Assembly (NCBI RefSeq): GCF_014349235.1
Contig: NZ_JACSOH010000006.1
Span: 124,001 to 188,000, forward strand
Direction of reading: 5' to 3'
DNA from: Cytophaga sp. FL35
GTDB lineage: Bacteria; Bacteroidota; Bacteroidia; Flavobacteriales; Flavobacteriaceae
Length of the DNA: 64,000 bases
Of the stretch, positions 10,095 through 20,090 are shown in pieces. The position numbers and the translations under genes are program-made. Numbering within the stretch: position 1 is the first letter of the stretch; every line of letters starts with the position of its first letter. Under the pieces are notes generated by a model that saw only the letters and a list, made by a program, of their open reading frames with translations, ran no database searches and was not told where the DNA came from.

Positions 10095-11057
10095 TTAACC
10101 TTTTTTTGCCTGAGGTTTGAACATAAAGTATAGACCTATGAGTATAAAAGGAATACTTAACCATTGACCGGTAGATAAAAGTCCTAGGGATTCTTCAAAA
10201 CCACCTTGGCTCTTCTTTACAAATTCTACAAAGAACCTAATGGTCCATAATAAGACAAGAAACACACCAAAAAGGTATCCTGTTTTTTCCCTTTTGTCCG
10301 TTTTCCAATACAGGAAATAAAGTATGAGAAATACGAAAATATATGCTACACCTTCGTACAATTGTGCTGGATGGCGATAGGGTATTTGAGCTAAATATTC
10401 CGAAAATTGAGGATTATTTTCAATAGCATCATAGGCAGCGTTAAGTGTTTTTTGCTTGGTTATACCTAATGCCTGAGAAGGATGCATATCATCGGAATCA
10501 CGGATAAACTTTGTGGCAAACACAAAAGATTCGTCGGTAACCTTCCCATTGATCTCTGAATTAAAAAAATTTCCCAATCGTACACAAAAAGCACCTAGGG
10601 CAAAAGGAACCACCATTCTGTCCAATAACCAAAGTGGTTTCATGTCCGGATACTTTTTTGCATAGAGGTAAGTGCCAATTAGCACCCCGATAATAGCCCC
10701 GTGGCTGGCGAGACCTGTAAAACCGGTAAATTCATAACCATTTATAAACCCAAACAAAGAACCATTGGCACTTTCCCTAATAGGAAGTAAAATTTCCAGC
10801 AAATGATTTTTGTAGTAGGGCCAATCATAAAAAAATACATGTCCTAAACGGGCACCTAACATGGTGGCCAGTACTGTGTGTATGAACAGGGAATCTAATT
10901 GTTCTACTGTTTTGTTCTCACGAACAAAAATCTTCTTCATTATAAACCAACCGGCAGCGAATGCAATAATCCAAAGAAGATTGTAATATTTAATTTGAAG
11001 AGGACCTAAGGTGAACAGTGTTTCGTTAGGATTCCAGATAATGCCTAGATAGTTCAT
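10095..11057 (-). CDS. lgt: prolipoprotein diacylglyceryl transferase
   Basis: 320 aa inner-membrane enzyme that transfers diacylglycerol from phosphatidylglycerol to the lipobox Cys of prolipoproteins, the first step of lipoprotein maturation. About seven hydrophobic helices. Family motifs: LGARLGHVFFYDW (conserved Arg and His), FTGLASHGAIIGVLIG, the signature RLGNFFNSEINGK, and HPAQLYEGVAYI near the end. Many putative lipoproteins in this window are its likely substrates. Lies mid-operon between yidD and the DUF192 lipoprotein. Confidence 0.96.
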   Translation of the reverse strand: MNYLGIIWNPNETLFTLGPLQIKYYNLLWIIAFAAGWFIMKKIFVRENKTVEQLDSLFIHTVLATMLGARLGHVFFYDWPYYKNHLLEILLPIRESANGSLFGFINGYEFTGFTGLASHGAIIGVLIGTYLYAKKYPDMKPLWLLDRMVVPFALGAFCVRLGNFFNSEINGKVTDESFVFATKFIRDSDDMHPSQALGITKQKTLNAAYDAIENNPQFSEYLAQIPYRHPAQLYEGVAYIFVFLILYFLYWKTDKREKTGYLFGVFLVLLWTIRFFVEFVKKSQGGFEESLGLLSTGQWLSIPFILIGLYFMFKPQAKKG

Positions 11058-11159
11058 GCATTTGGTTTTAGGATCGCTAAGATAAGAATTTAAGAGGGGG
11101 CAAAAGTAAATTTTAGGGGTTTAATCGCATGTGTTTTAAGGGGAGCAACCCCAAATTAA

Positions 11160-11384
11160 TCAAGGTACGGGATCGTAGCCTTTACCACCCCATGGGTTGC
11201 AACTAATAATTCTTTTGAGGGCTAGCCACCCCCCTTTGAAGAGGCCGTGTTTTTTTAACGCTTCTAGAGTATATTGCGAACAAGTGGGTGAATAGCGGCA
11301 TGTTGCCGGGGTATAAGGAGAAATGGCGATCTGATAGAATCTTACTAAAAACACAAAGGGAGCTATCAGAATCTTTTTTATCAT
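11160..11384 (-). CDS. yidD: membrane protein insertion efficiency factor
   Basis: 74 aa, the typical full length. One N-terminal hydrophobic segment, then the family core [32 protein letters not shown] and a GGKGYDPVP tail. YidD assists YidC-dependent insertion of inner-membrane proteins. Two bases downstream of cysS; about 100 bases before lgt. Confidence 0.95.
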   Translation of the reverse strand: MIKKILIAPFVFLVRFYQIAISPYTPATCRYSPTCSQYTLEALKKHGLFKGGWLALKRIISCNPWGGKGYDPVP

Positions 11385-11386
11385 GT

Positions 11387-12868
11387 TTATAGAATGCTGA
11401 AGGTGGTTCCGTCCTTACCGTCCTTTAGTTGAATACCCAATTCTGCCAGCTGGTCCCTTATTTTGTCCGAAGTAGAAAAATCTCTGTTTTCCCTTGCCTC
11501 TTTTCTCAATTGAATAAGTAGCTCTACCACGCCGGAAAGTTTTTCAGTGTCCTGATTATTACCTACTTTTTGTTCCAATCCTAAAATTTCAAAAACAAAA
11601 GCATGAAGGGCTTCTGCCAGCAAATCCTTATCCTCATTCGCAATGCTTTCTTTGCCTTCCTTGATGAGATTGATGTGCCTAACTGCATCAAATAAATTAG
11701 CGATGAGAATAGGACTGTTAAAGTCATCGTTCATGGCATCGTAACATTTTTGCTTCCATGCCTTTACATCAAAATCACTTTGTTTGCCAGTAGGTAGGCT
11801 GTCTAATAGATTATAGGCTTCCATTAATCTGTTAAAACCTTTTTCAGAAGCTAAAAGGGCATCGTTGCTTAAATCCAGGATACTGGTGTAGTGTGCTTGC
11901 ATCATAAAGAAACGCACTACGGAGGGAGCAAACGGTTTGCTTAGAATATCGTTGTCACCAGTAAAAATTTCGCCCGGAAGAATATTGTTTCCAGTAGATT
12001 TGGCCATTTTTTTACCGTTCATGGTGAGCATGTTGGCATGCAACCAATAATTGACTGGAGATTTGCCATAACTTGCCTCTGCCTGAGCTATTTCACATTC
12101 GTGATGCGGAAATTTAAGGTCCATTCCGCCCCCATGAATATCAAAGGTTTCTCCTAGATATTTGGTGCTCATGGCTGTACATTCCAAATGCCAACCTGGA
12201 AATCCATCGCCCCAAGGAGAAGGCCATCTCATAATATGCTGTGGTTCTGCTTTTTTCCAAAGTGCAAAATCCTGCGGGTTTCTTTTTTCATCCTGTGCGG
12301 TCAGCTCACGGGTGTTGGCGACCATATCTTCCAGTTTTCTACCGCTTAACTTACCGTATTCGTTGGTTTCGTTAAAAGTGGCCACATCAAAATAGACAGA
12401 TCCATTGATTTCGTAGGCAAAACCTTTACCTAAAATTTCCTTGATAATTTCAATCTGTTCTATAATATGCCCGGTAGCTGTAGGTTCAATACTTGGAGGT
12501 AAAAAATTGAATTTTTCCAGGATATTATGAAAATCCAAGGTGTACCGCTGTACTACTTCCATGGGTTCCAACTTCTCCAGTCTTGCTTTTTTAGCAATCT
12601 TGTCTTCCCCATCTTCCGCATCGTCTACCAAATGGCCGGCATCCGTTATATTTCTAACATACCTAACTTTATAGCCAAGATGTTTAAGATACCTGAAAAT
12701 CATATCGAAGGACATAAACGTACGGCAATTTCCCAAATGTACATTGCTGTACACCGTTGGGCCGCAAACATACATACCTACATGGCCCTCATTTATGGGG
12801 TAGAACGTTTCTTTATGACCTTTAAGGGAATTGTAAATCTTTAGTTCTTGACTCTCGAAAAGTGGCAT
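11387..12868 (-). CDS. cysS: cysteine-tRNA ligase
   Basis: 493 aa class I aminoacyl-tRNA synthetase charging tRNA-Cys. HIGH-type motif HLGNCRT (about 41-47) after the CGPTVY zinc-ligand Cys. Further zinc ligands in WHLECTAMS and [15 protein letters not shown]-type loop is KMAKSTGN. C-terminal anticodon-binding helices end in [14 protein letters not shown]. Sixteen bases downstream of folE and co-directional, so one operon. Confidence 0.97.
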   Translation of the reverse strand: MPLFESQELKIYNSLKGHKETFYPINEGHVGMYVCGPTVYSNVHLGNCRTFMSFDMIFRYLKHLGYKVRYVRNITDAGHLVDDAEDGEDKIAKKARLEKLEPMEVVQRYTLDFHNILEKFNFLPPSIEPTATGHIIEQIEIIKEILGKGFAYEINGSVYFDVATFNETNEYGKLSGRKLEDMVANTRELTAQDEKRNPQDFALWKKAEPQHIMRWPSPWGDGFPGWHLECTAMSTKYLGETFDIHGGGMDLKFPHHECEIAQAEASYGKSPVNYWLHANMLTMNGKKMAKSTGNNILPGEIFTGDNDILSKPFAPSVVRFFMMQAHYTSILDLSNDALLASEKGFNRLMEAYNLLDSLPTGKQSDFDVKAWKQKCYDAMNDDFNSPILIANLFDAVRHINLIKEGKESIANEDKDLLAEALHAFVFEILGLEQKVGNNQDTEKLSGVVELLIQLRKEARENRDFSTSDKIRDQLAELGIQLKDGKDGTTFSIL

Positions 12869-12884
12869 TGGTAGTTAAAAGCTG

Positions 12885-13565
12885 TTAGAAGTTGGTTTCT
12901 AGGTTGATGTAGTCAAGGAATTCTCTGCGAACGGCTTCTTCCTTGAATTTGCCTCCGAATTCTGCAGTAACGGTACTACTGTCAATATCTCTAATACCCC
13001 TGGAATTTACGCAAAGATGCTTGGCGTCAATAACACAGGCTACATCATCCGTTTCCAAAACCCTTTGTAGCTCGCGTACAATCTGAATGTTAAGTCTTTC
13101 TTGAACTTGAGGACGCTTGGCAAAATAATCTACGATGCGGTTCATTTTGGATAAACCTACAACATTTCCGCTAGAAATATAGGCAATATGGGCCTTTCCG
13201 ACAATGGGAAGCAAATGGTGTTCACAGGTAGAATACAGGGTGATGTTCTTTTCTACCAACATTTCACCGTACTTGTATTTATTGTCGAACGTAGAGGATT
13301 TTGGTTTACGATCAGGGTGAAGTCCGCCAAATATCTCTTTTACGTACATTTTGGCTACTCTCAGAGGAGTACCTTTAAGGCTGTCATCATCCAGGTCCAA
13401 ACCAAGGGTAAGCATTACTTCCCTTATATTTTCTTGTATACGTTCTATTTTTTCTTCATCGGATAATACAAACGCGTCTGCACGCATGGGGGTATCCTCT
13501 GCCGCGGAGACGTGATCGTCCCCCATTTCTTCAAACTGTTTTTCCAAAGTACTGTTAATTTTCAT
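12885..13565 (-). CDS. folE: GTP cyclohydrolase I
   Basis: 226 aa. Converts GTP to 7,8-dihydroneopterin triphosphate, the entry to folate and pterin synthesis. Zinc and active-site residues lie in YSTCEHHLLPIVGKAHIAYI and DAKHLCVNSRGI; the conserved end SSTVTAEFGGKF is present. The first 30 residues are acidic and variable. First gene of the minus-strand operon that continues to 7835. A later folate gene, folP, is far away at about 35.5 kb. Confidence 0.96.
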   Translation of the reverse strand: MKINSTLEKQFEEMGDDHVSAAEDTPMRADAFVLSDEEKIERIQENIREVMLTLGLDLDDDSLKGTPLRVAKMYVKEIFGGLHPDRKPKSSTFDNKYKYGEMLVEKNITLYSTCEHHLLPIVGKAHIAYISSGNVVGLSKMNRIVDYFAKRPQVQERLNIQIVRELQRVLETDDVACVIDAKHLCVNSRGIRDIDSSTVTAEFGGKFKEEAVRREFLDYINLETNF

Positions 13566-13668
13566 CAGCTCAACTCTTTCTTTGTTCCGTTTGGTCGGTG
13601 TAGATGGTAAATAATTACTGAATGCTAATCAATTTTAAATAACCTTGTCTATCAACAAAAACGAACTG

Positions 13669-13676
13669 CAAAGATA
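13669..13676 (-). promoter_or_regulatory. putative folE operon -7 element
   Basis: Read on the minus strand the sequence is TATCTTTG followed by CAG, matching TAnnTTTG, about 100 bases upstream of folE. No TTG at standard spacing. Confidence 0.4.
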
Positions 13677-13781
13677 TACATTATATGGCACTTTATGCTC
13701 TATATCTCGTTATACACAACATAAATTGGTGTTAAGCTTAATCTTGAAATAGTTTTATGAAAATCTAGATGATACGTATTC

Positions 13782-15584
13782 ATGAACCTGATTCAGAAGA
13801 CCTTACTAATCCTCTTTGCAATTGGTGTAGAAACGATTGTAGCCCAGGTTTCGCCAGATTGTATCAATGCCATTCCCGTATGTAACAATACCCCTGTCAA
13901 TGGAGGTACCAATGGGTATGGAGTTGATGACTTTAGCGGGACGATGGAAAGTGGCTGTTTAGAACGCACATTGACCGGCTCCATTGAATCCAATTCTGCA
14001 TGGTATAGATTTAGAACTGGAGCTTCAGGCCAATTGGGATTTAATATAAGCATAGATGTTTCTGAAGATTGGGATTTTTCCCTTTATCAAACCAACGATT
14101 GTAATAATTTGGGGGAGCCGGTACGTTGTAATTTCTTTGATAATTCTGATTCCAATACGTTTATTGGGGTGGGCGAAGACCCTACAGGTGATGATTTAAA
14201 CGTGCAATATGAAGAATGGTTGCAAGTAGAGCCCGGACAGGATTATTACCTTTTTATCAATAACTTTAGTAACAACAATGCTGGATTTTCCATTCAATTT
14301 TCTGGCCATATTTTTGTGACCAACCCTTATGATGCGCTGGACTGTTCCATTATAGATAGTTTGTTGGGCCCACCAATTACAGAGTGTGATGGAAATACCG
14401 TACAATTAGATGCCACGACGGCAAATGCCAGTACCTATAATTGGTTTCAGGATATTGGTAATGGCTATGAACAACTAGTTGGTGAGCATAATCCCATACT
14501 ACAGGTTAGCAATAGTGCTATGTATCGCGTGGAGGTAGTTAGACCCACAGGTAATTTGTATAGTAATGTTCAGGTAGCTTTTTATCCAATGCCCGTGGCC
14601 AATCCCCTTACGAACAGTGCTTCCTGCAGCGGGTTGCAGGTATTTGATTTAGAACAAAAGGATTTAGAAATTTTGGGAGGGCAAAACTCCAATGATTTTT
14701 TAATAAGTTATCATTTATCCATGGACGACGCCTTAAATGGAGTAAACTCACAATCAAAACAATTAACCACAAGTCCTGGGACTCAAACTATTTATGCCCG
14801 TATTTCCTCAAAGGCCAATCCTAGATGTTTTGATGCTTCCCAAAGTTTTGATTTGATTAACATGGAAACGCCACAAATAAACTTTCCCACTGAGGCCTAT
14901 TTGTGCGGTTTTGACACGGGTGCGCAAATTGGAGAAGCTAGCCCAAACCCAAATTATCGCTACCAATGGAGTACGGGACAAACCTCTCCTTCTATAATGG
15001 TGCAACAGGAGGGAGAATACAGGGTGACAGTAACCAATGAACAGGCAGGTCTTTTATGTGAGGTTACGGCCACTATAATGGTAGTAAGGTCCAACCCTCC
15101 GGAAATTCAGGATTTATTAATAGAGGATTTAAGCACTAACAATACCATTACCGTAATGACAGCATCAAACAGGGAATTGGAATATCAACTGGATGATGGT
15201 CCGTATCAAGAAGGGCATACATTTTATCAGGTTTTGCCAGGTAGGCATACCATTACGGTCAATGACCCTATGGGCTGTGGATCTGTATCTGAGGAGGTGA
15301 TAGTAGTGGGGTTTCCTAAATTCTTTAGTCCAAATGCGGACGGGTCCAATGATTATTGGCATATTGAAGGTATAGAGACATTGGAAAACCCCATAGTTCA
15401 TATCTTTGATAGATACGGAAAGTTGTTGGCAGAATTGAATGAGACAAGTCCAGGTTGGGATGGTGTATTAAATGGAAAGCCATTACCCGAAACGGATTAC
15501 TGGTTTCAGCTAACGTATTCCAATCTGGAGGGTGAACGGATGACCGCCAAGTATGTCAACAATCACTTTAGCTTAAAACGGTAG
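13782..15584 (+). CDS. secreted protein with T9SS type B sorting domain
   Basis: 600 aa, signal peptide at the N-terminus (cleavage near VAQV). The N-terminal ~180 residues hold a Cys-rich module (CINAIPVCNN...CLER...WYRFRTG...GFNI) ending in YYLFINNFSNN. Ig-like strands follow. The C-terminal ~90 residues are the gliding-motility-associated domain: PKFFSPNADGSNDYWHIEGI, HIFDRYGKLLAEL, GWDGVLNGKPLPETDYWF and final FSLKR, typical of type IX secretion type B cargo. Expected on the cell surface or released. Tandem paralogue of the next gene. Ligand or role unknown. Confidence 0.9.
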   Translation: MNLIQKTLLILFAIGVETIVAQVSPDCINAIPVCNNTPVNGGTNGYGVDDFSGTMESGCLERTLTGSIESNSAWYRFRTGASGQLGFNISIDVSEDWDFSLYQTNDCNNLGEPVRCNFFDNSDSNTFIGVGEDPTGDDLNVQYEEWLQVEPGQDYYLFINNFSNNNAGFSIQFSGHIFVTNPYDALDCSIIDSLLGPPITECDGNTVQLDATTANASTYNWFQDIGNGYEQLVGEHNPILQVSNSAMYRVEVVRPTGNLYSNVQVAFYPMPVANPLTNSASCSGLQVFDLEQKDLEILGGQNSNDFLISYHLSMDDALNGVNSQSKQLTTSPGTQTIYARISSKANPRCFDASQSFDLINMETPQINFPTEAYLCGFDTGAQIGEASPNPNYRYQWSTGQTSPSIMVQQEGEYRVTVTNEQAGLLCEVTATIMVVRSNPPEIQDLLIEDLSTNNTITVMTASNRELEYQLDDGPYQEGHTFYQVLPGRHTITVNDPMGCGSVSEEVIVVGFPKFFSPNADGSNDYWHIEGIETLENPIVHIFDRYGKLLAELNETSPGWDGVLNGKPLPETDYWFQLTYSNLEGERMTAKYVNNHFSLKR

Positions 15585-15712
15585 TTATTCTAGAGTTTCC
15601 ACCGGAAAGTCCTGAATTTTTTATCGATTAAAGGTCTATTTCTTCGTTTAACATATACTAAATCAGCCTGTAAATAGTTATAGCTAGGAGTCTATTCTTA
15701 GTATATACCTGT

Positions 15713-17134
15713 ATGCGACAACTAACCTTACTACTTCTATTTCTTGTCTCCGGGACTACGTTACTGGCCCAAAACTCTCCCGATTGTAGGTCGGCCATAC
15801 CAGTCTGTGCAGATGCTCCCATTTTGGGAATGGCAGAAGGTAGGGGGGATATTGATGATTTTGATCCGGAAATCATTTTGGAGACCGGCTGTCTAGAAAA
15901 GGGCAGTGTAGACAATGCCAATATTGAAAACAACACTTCATGGTATGTTTTCAGGGCCGGAACAGGTGGTCAGGTAGGTTTTGATATTGAAGCAATACCT
16001 TTACCCGGGGAGACTACTATAACGGCTGAATGGGATTTCGCGGTGTACGGACCGGATGTGAGCTGTTCTGAAATCAGTAACGGAAATGCCACTCCCATAA
16101 GATGTAATTATGAGGTAGGAAGTACCCGTTTCACGGGTTTAGGGGTAAACCCTGAAGATGGCACTGTGGGCGTACCTTCTACAACGCAGAATTTAAATAC
16201 ATATGACGAGTGGTTGGAAGTGCTACCCGGTGAAGTCTATTACATTTTAATCAATAATTTTAGCAACAATACGGATAATGACCCCGAGGAGTTTATGCTC
16301 ACCTTCACTGGAAGTTCCGTAGATGCCGATCAAGACAATGCTCTGGATTGTACTTTGAGGGATGAATTTCTTGGCTTGGATATCAAAGCTTGTGAGGGAG
16401 ATCCAGATATTGAATTGAGTGCATTGAATTCTCCTGCAGGCCCCAATATTGCCAACGTGGCTTGGTCAGTTGATTTTGATGACGACGGGACCATTGATCA
16501 ACCTATGGGGTCTGGCCCAACAGCTACTCAATTGACGGTGTCCAGCCCCAATTCCGGTAGGTATTTTGTGGAAATTACCACTAATGAAGGTAACCATTAC
16601 CTAGACGATATTTTAATTACTTTCTATGGTATTCCCCAACTTGATAGGGTAGACTTGTTAAATTCGAATTTGACGTTGGATCCGGATATGAACAATATTG
16701 AGGTACATGTAGATGGAACTGGGGATTACGAATATGCTATTAATGGGGGCGAATATCAGGATGATGCTATATTCAATGACGTGCCACCGGGAATCAATAC
16801 TTTGGTAATTAATGATAAGAATGGATGTGGAACAACAGAGCCAATTGAATTTCTTGTAGTGGGTTATCCAAAATTTTTTACACCAAATAATGACGGTGCC
16901 AATGATACATGGAATATAAGGGGTATTGAGACTTTGAACAATCCAGTAGTCTTTGTTTTTGATCGTTTTGGGAAACTGTTGGCACAATTGGATGCCAATA
17001 CATCTTGGGATGGCACTTACAATGGTAAGCCACTTCCATCATCTGACTATTGGTTTAGATTTGAATATCAGGAGGATGAAGATGGTGTTGTGGTAGCAAA
17101 GAACACGAAGGCCAATTTCACTCTAAAAAGGTAA
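15713..17134 (+). CDS. secreted protein with T9SS type B sorting domain (paralogue)
   Basis: 473 aa with signal peptide (cleavage near LLAQ). Same architecture as the upstream gene: CRSAIPVCAD, WYVFRAGTGGQVGFDIE, EWLEVLPGEVYYILINNFSNN, then a single Ig-like region. The C-terminal type B sorting domain has PKFFTPNNDGANDTWNIRGI, FVFDRFGKLLAQL, SWDGTYNGKPLPSSDYWF and final FTLKR. It is shorter because it has fewer central repeats. 128 bases after its paralogue and followed by a strong terminator. Probably a tandem duplication. Confidence 0.9.
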   Translation: MRQLTLLLLFLVSGTTLLAQNSPDCRSAIPVCADAPILGMAEGRGDIDDFDPEIILETGCLEKGSVDNANIENNTSWYVFRAGTGGQVGFDIEAIPLPGETTITAEWDFAVYGPDVSCSEISNGNATPIRCNYEVGSTRFTGLGVNPEDGTVGVPSTTQNLNTYDEWLEVLPGEVYYILINNFSNNTDNDPEEFMLTFTGSSVDADQDNALDCTLRDEFLGLDIKACEGDPDIELSALNSPAGPNIANVAWSVDFDDDGTIDQPMGSGPTATQLTVSSPNSGRYFVEITTNEGNHYLDDILITFYGIPQLDRVDLLNSNLTLDPDMNNIEVHVDGTGDYEYAINGGEYQDDAIFNDVPPGINTLVINDKNGCGTTEPIEFLVVGYPKFFTPNNDGANDTWNIRGIETLNNPVVFVFDRFGKLLAQLDANTSWDGTYNGKPLPSSDYWFRFEYQEDEDGVVVAKNTKANFTLKR

Positions 17135-17151
17135 AGTGATAATAGTAATTC

Positions 17152-17184
17152 AAAAGGGCGGGCCTATGGCCCGCCCTTTTTGAT
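17152..17184. terminator. strong bidirectional terminator
   Basis: Thirteen-base perfect stem (17152-17164 with 17168-17180), three-base loop, GC core, A tract before and T tract after. Confidence 0.9.
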
Positions 17185-17209
17185 TTTATATAATTTCCAA
17201 AGTTAAACT

Positions 17210-18727
17210 CTAAAAGTTTAAGGTATACCCAAGAGTAAAATTCGTATTTACTCTGTTCAATACTGCAGGATTGGTTATTCCGGTGGAGAAAAAATATTGT
17301 AATACATCTTGCTCTGTGCGGTTGATGGCTAAATCCAATCTGCTGGCACCAAAATTAAATCCAAGCCCACCAGAAATACCTTGCAAGTCTCCAACAACAT
17401 TCCCATCTGCATAAGGGCTTTGTTCAAACCGGTATCCGGCGCGTAAGCTCACACGTTGAATCTTGTATTCTCCACCTAGCCTGTATGAGGAAACTCCGCC
17501 AAGAGTTTGTGAAATAAAGTCGTTCTCTTCTGCAAATCCTGCATCACTGGTAGGTCTCAATTCTGCGTTGGACATATCTTGGTAGGAGTAATCAAAACTA
17601 ATGAGTCCATTATTTCCAAAAATAGCAGCAATACTTCCAGTAAGCCTGGAGGGAGTTTTAATTTGGTAATCAAAAATATTTATATCCCTAAGTCCGGTGA
17701 AATTAAAATTTGGTGCCTGATTTGGATAATTGGTACTAATGCCTTGGGCAAAAGAATCACTCAATCGATACCATGTTGGAGATTGATAACTACCGCCTAC
17801 TCTAATGAATTGATTTAACTTTGCAATGGCCCCCAAACTAAAGGAAAATCCAGAACCTTCAGTACGTAATTGATTTTCAAAAGTGGCCGATCTTAGTTCG
17901 TCATCCGCATTAAAAAATTCTTCTTGATATCTGCTATACTTATCGTATAAAACGGTATGGAAATTTAAGGAAGCACCCATATATAGAAAATCTTCATATT
18001 GGGTAGCGGCATTCACCACAAACTTACTGTTGTAGCCACTTGTAGTCTGGCGATAATCTTGGCTAAGATCTGTATAATCTGAATTTGAGAAATAAGTGGT
18101 ATTCTCGGGTTCGTCAACCGTAGGTTCAATCAGGGCAGATTGAAATCCTAAAAATGCTTGTTGTCCGGCAAATCCTAATCCGTTGGTGGCTCCAATATCC
18201 AGATAGGCATCACTGGGTGTTTCACCATCTCGTAGCTTTAAATTGTCCAGAGCTATACCATCAGCAAAATTCAAATAGTAATTGTCTAGTCCTTCTATTC
18301 CAATTCCATTAGAAACATTGAAATCATCAAAATTTTGAACTACATCGTAATTGACTGCAAGGGAAAGCTTTTTCCAACCTGAATTGGGGTTGGTAGTTTT
18401 CCAAACAAAAGCGCCGCCAATTTGGTTCATGTCCAGCGTATTGTCATCGGCGTGAGCCAACGTGCCTCTATAATTTGATTCTGTATCAGTATTATAAAAT
18501 GTTGCGGATAGCGTGAGTAAGCTGTTATTGAAAACTGCACTACCTGCGGGATTGATGTTTATGGAACTCATGTCTCCCCCTAAGGCGCCAAATGCACCAC
18601 CCATTCCTTGAAACCGTGCAGTACCTTGCAGATTTTCTTGGCTGTAACTTAATACATCGTCTATGGTTTGCGCGGTTGAAATTGTGCATGCCAATAGCCC
18701 AATGAAAGTGAAAATTCGTTTCATCAA
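17210..18727 (-). CDS. outer-membrane FadL/OmpP1-like transporter
   Basis: 505 aa. Signal peptide (cleavage near ISTAQ), then the FadL-type N-terminal plug region: ARFQGMGGAFGALGGDMSSI and NPAGSAVFNNS. The remainder is a long beta-barrel with alternating aromatic strands, ending in a terminal aromatic residue (LGYTLNF), the usual outer-membrane insertion signal. Homologues are often labelled 'hemin receptor' or OmpP1 in Flavobacteriia; transport of hydrophobic molecules is inferred from FadL. Convergent with the T9SS cargo genes. Confidence 0.85.
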   Translation of the reverse strand: MMKRIFTFIGLLACTISTAQTIDDVLSYSQENLQGTARFQGMGGAFGALGGDMSSININPAGSAVFNNSLLTLSATFYNTDTESNYRGTLAHADDNTLDMNQIGGAFVWKTTNPNSGWKKLSLAVNYDVVQNFDDFNVSNGIGIEGLDNYYLNFADGIALDNLKLRDGETPSDAYLDIGATNGLGFAGQQAFLGFQSALIEPTVDEPENTTYFSNSDYTDLSQDYRQTTSGYNSKFVVNAATQYEDFLYMGASLNFHTVLYDKYSRYQEEFFNADDELRSATFENQLRTEGSGFSFSLGAIAKLNQFIRVGGSYQSPTWYRLSDSFAQGISTNYPNQAPNFNFTGLRDINIFDYQIKTPSRLTGSIAAIFGNNGLISFDYSYQDMSNAELRPTSDAGFAEENDFISQTLGGVSSYRLGGEYKIQRVSLRAGYRFEQSPYADGNVVGDLQGISGGLGFNFGASRLDLAINRTEQDVLQYFFSTGITNPAVLNRVNTNFTLGYTLNF

Positions 18728-18762
18728 TAATTTTTTAAATAGGTTTCAAATCAATTTTGGGA

Positions 18763-19995
18763 TTAGCCTCTGCTTCTGCTTGATGAACTAGATCTTGAAG
18801 CACCGCCAGATGAGCGGGAAGCACCTCCGGAACTGCTTCGGCCAGAACTATAGCTTCTACTGCTACTTCCGGAAGATCGGTAAGAACTTGTTCTAGGGGC
18901 CGAACTTCTGCTGTAGCTACTACTTCGTGAATTGCTATAAGTATTGCCATTACTTCTGGAGCTGCTGCTTCTATACGAACTTGTTCTAGGAGCGGAACTT
19001 CTATAGGTTTGACTGTTTCTAGAAGAGCTTCTGTAGGTGTTACCATTTCGGGATGAACGATTATAGGTAGGAGCTGTTCTGGTGCTTCTGCTCGTTCTGT
19101 AGTTCCTATTCTGGTCTACCCCAACAACTCTTCTTGAACTAACATTGCCGCTTCTAGAGCTGTAACGGCTATTGGTGGTTCTAGAGGCTGCGTTTCTGTT
19201 TACAGCGCTTCTAGAACTTGTACCGGCATAGCCTGAAGAAACCCTATTTCTATTGTTCCTGCCCGTATTTGAATAAGCTACACGAGAAGAACCGCCGGTA
19301 ATAGCACTGGTTGTATAACCTCTTCTGGTACTGTTATAAGCATAAGTTCTTCGTCCGTACCTATAATTGTTATACCCATTGTAATAACCATAGGGAGGGC
19401 ACCAAGTGTTCCATCCACCGTAGAAATAAGGATTGTAGGCATAACCGCCCCATCCCCAACCCCAAGGGTTGTAACGGTACCTCCATGGGTTGTAAAAGCC
19501 TCCCCAGCCTCCATAAAATCCACCATAGTAGCCACCCCAACCCCAGTTGTTATAAAGCCAAGGGGAACCCCAACCCCAGCCGGCCCAACCGTAATTGAAG
19601 TCGTGTATTTGGATATTTACATCTGTAGTATTATCACCCCAAGCGGCATAGCCATTATAATCATTTTCATTGTCGTAGTAATCTGTTAATTGGCCTTGGG
19701 GAATGGTATCAGCTTCTACACTGCTAGAATAGGAATCGATATCGGTAAAAATTTCACCATCCATTAATTCGGCTTGTTGACCAAAATAGGTAGCGTAATT
19801 CTCTCCACTCCCTTTCTTTTTTGGAGTTAAAGGCCTTTGAGGGTTTTCTGCACTTACCTGAGTGTCATTCGAATAAATTCCATCGTTATCATAATAAGAT
19901 GCGGATTGATATGAACCACAGGAAGCCAATGTTAGCCCTATAAGGCCAAGAATGGAAAACATCCTAATTTTTGGGAGGGGTAATGAATATATCAT
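18763..19995 (-). CDS. lipoprotein with Trp/Tyr/Gly-rich and Ser/Arg-rich low-complexity regions
   Basis: 410 aa. Signal peptide with lipobox LASC (Cys26); an internal Met12 is an alternative start. Residues 27-120 are acidic and polar. Residues ~125-215 are very rich in Trp, Tyr, Gly, Asn and Pro (repeats such as GGYYGGFYGGWGGF). Residues ~225-410 are almost only Ser, Arg, Gly, Tyr, Asn and Thr (SSRS-type repeats). No enzymatic motif. Such aromatic- and Arg-rich chains suggest a sticky surface or envelope matrix protein, an inference only. Out-of-frame ORFs in the repeat are shadows. Confidence 0.8.
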   Translation of the reverse strand: MIYSLPLPKIRMFSILGLIGLTLASCGSYQSASYYDNDGIYSNDTQVSAENPQRPLTPKKKGSGENYATYFGQQAELMDGEIFTDIDSYSSSVEADTIPQGQLTDYYDNENDYNGYAAWGDNTTDVNIQIHDFNYGWAGWGWGSPWLYNNWGWGGYYGGFYGGWGGFYNPWRYRYNPWGWGWGGYAYNPYFYGGWNTWCPPYGYYNGYNNYRYGRRTYAYNSTRRGYTTSAITGGSSRVAYSNTGRNNRNRVSSGYAGTSSRSAVNRNAASRTTNSRYSSRSGNVSSRRVVGVDQNRNYRTSRSTRTAPTYNRSSRNGNTYRSSSRNSQTYRSSAPRTSSYRSSSSRSNGNTYSNSRSSSYSRSSAPRTSSYRSSGSSSRSYSSGRSSSGGASRSSGGASRSSSSSRSRG

Positions 19996-20090
19996 GGTTG
20001 CAATTTTTATTGTTGAACATAGTAAAAATAACTAGTTTTACCCAATTATTTTTATAACATAGTCACAAGATTTGTGCCAAACTATTTAGG

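Noticed and set aside
18735-19598. Out-of-frame ORFs and apparent direct repeats in the Ser/Arg-rich gene, including a CRISPR-like look
   Set aside because: The repeats are codon-level low complexity of one lipoprotein; there are no regular spacers or constant repeat units.
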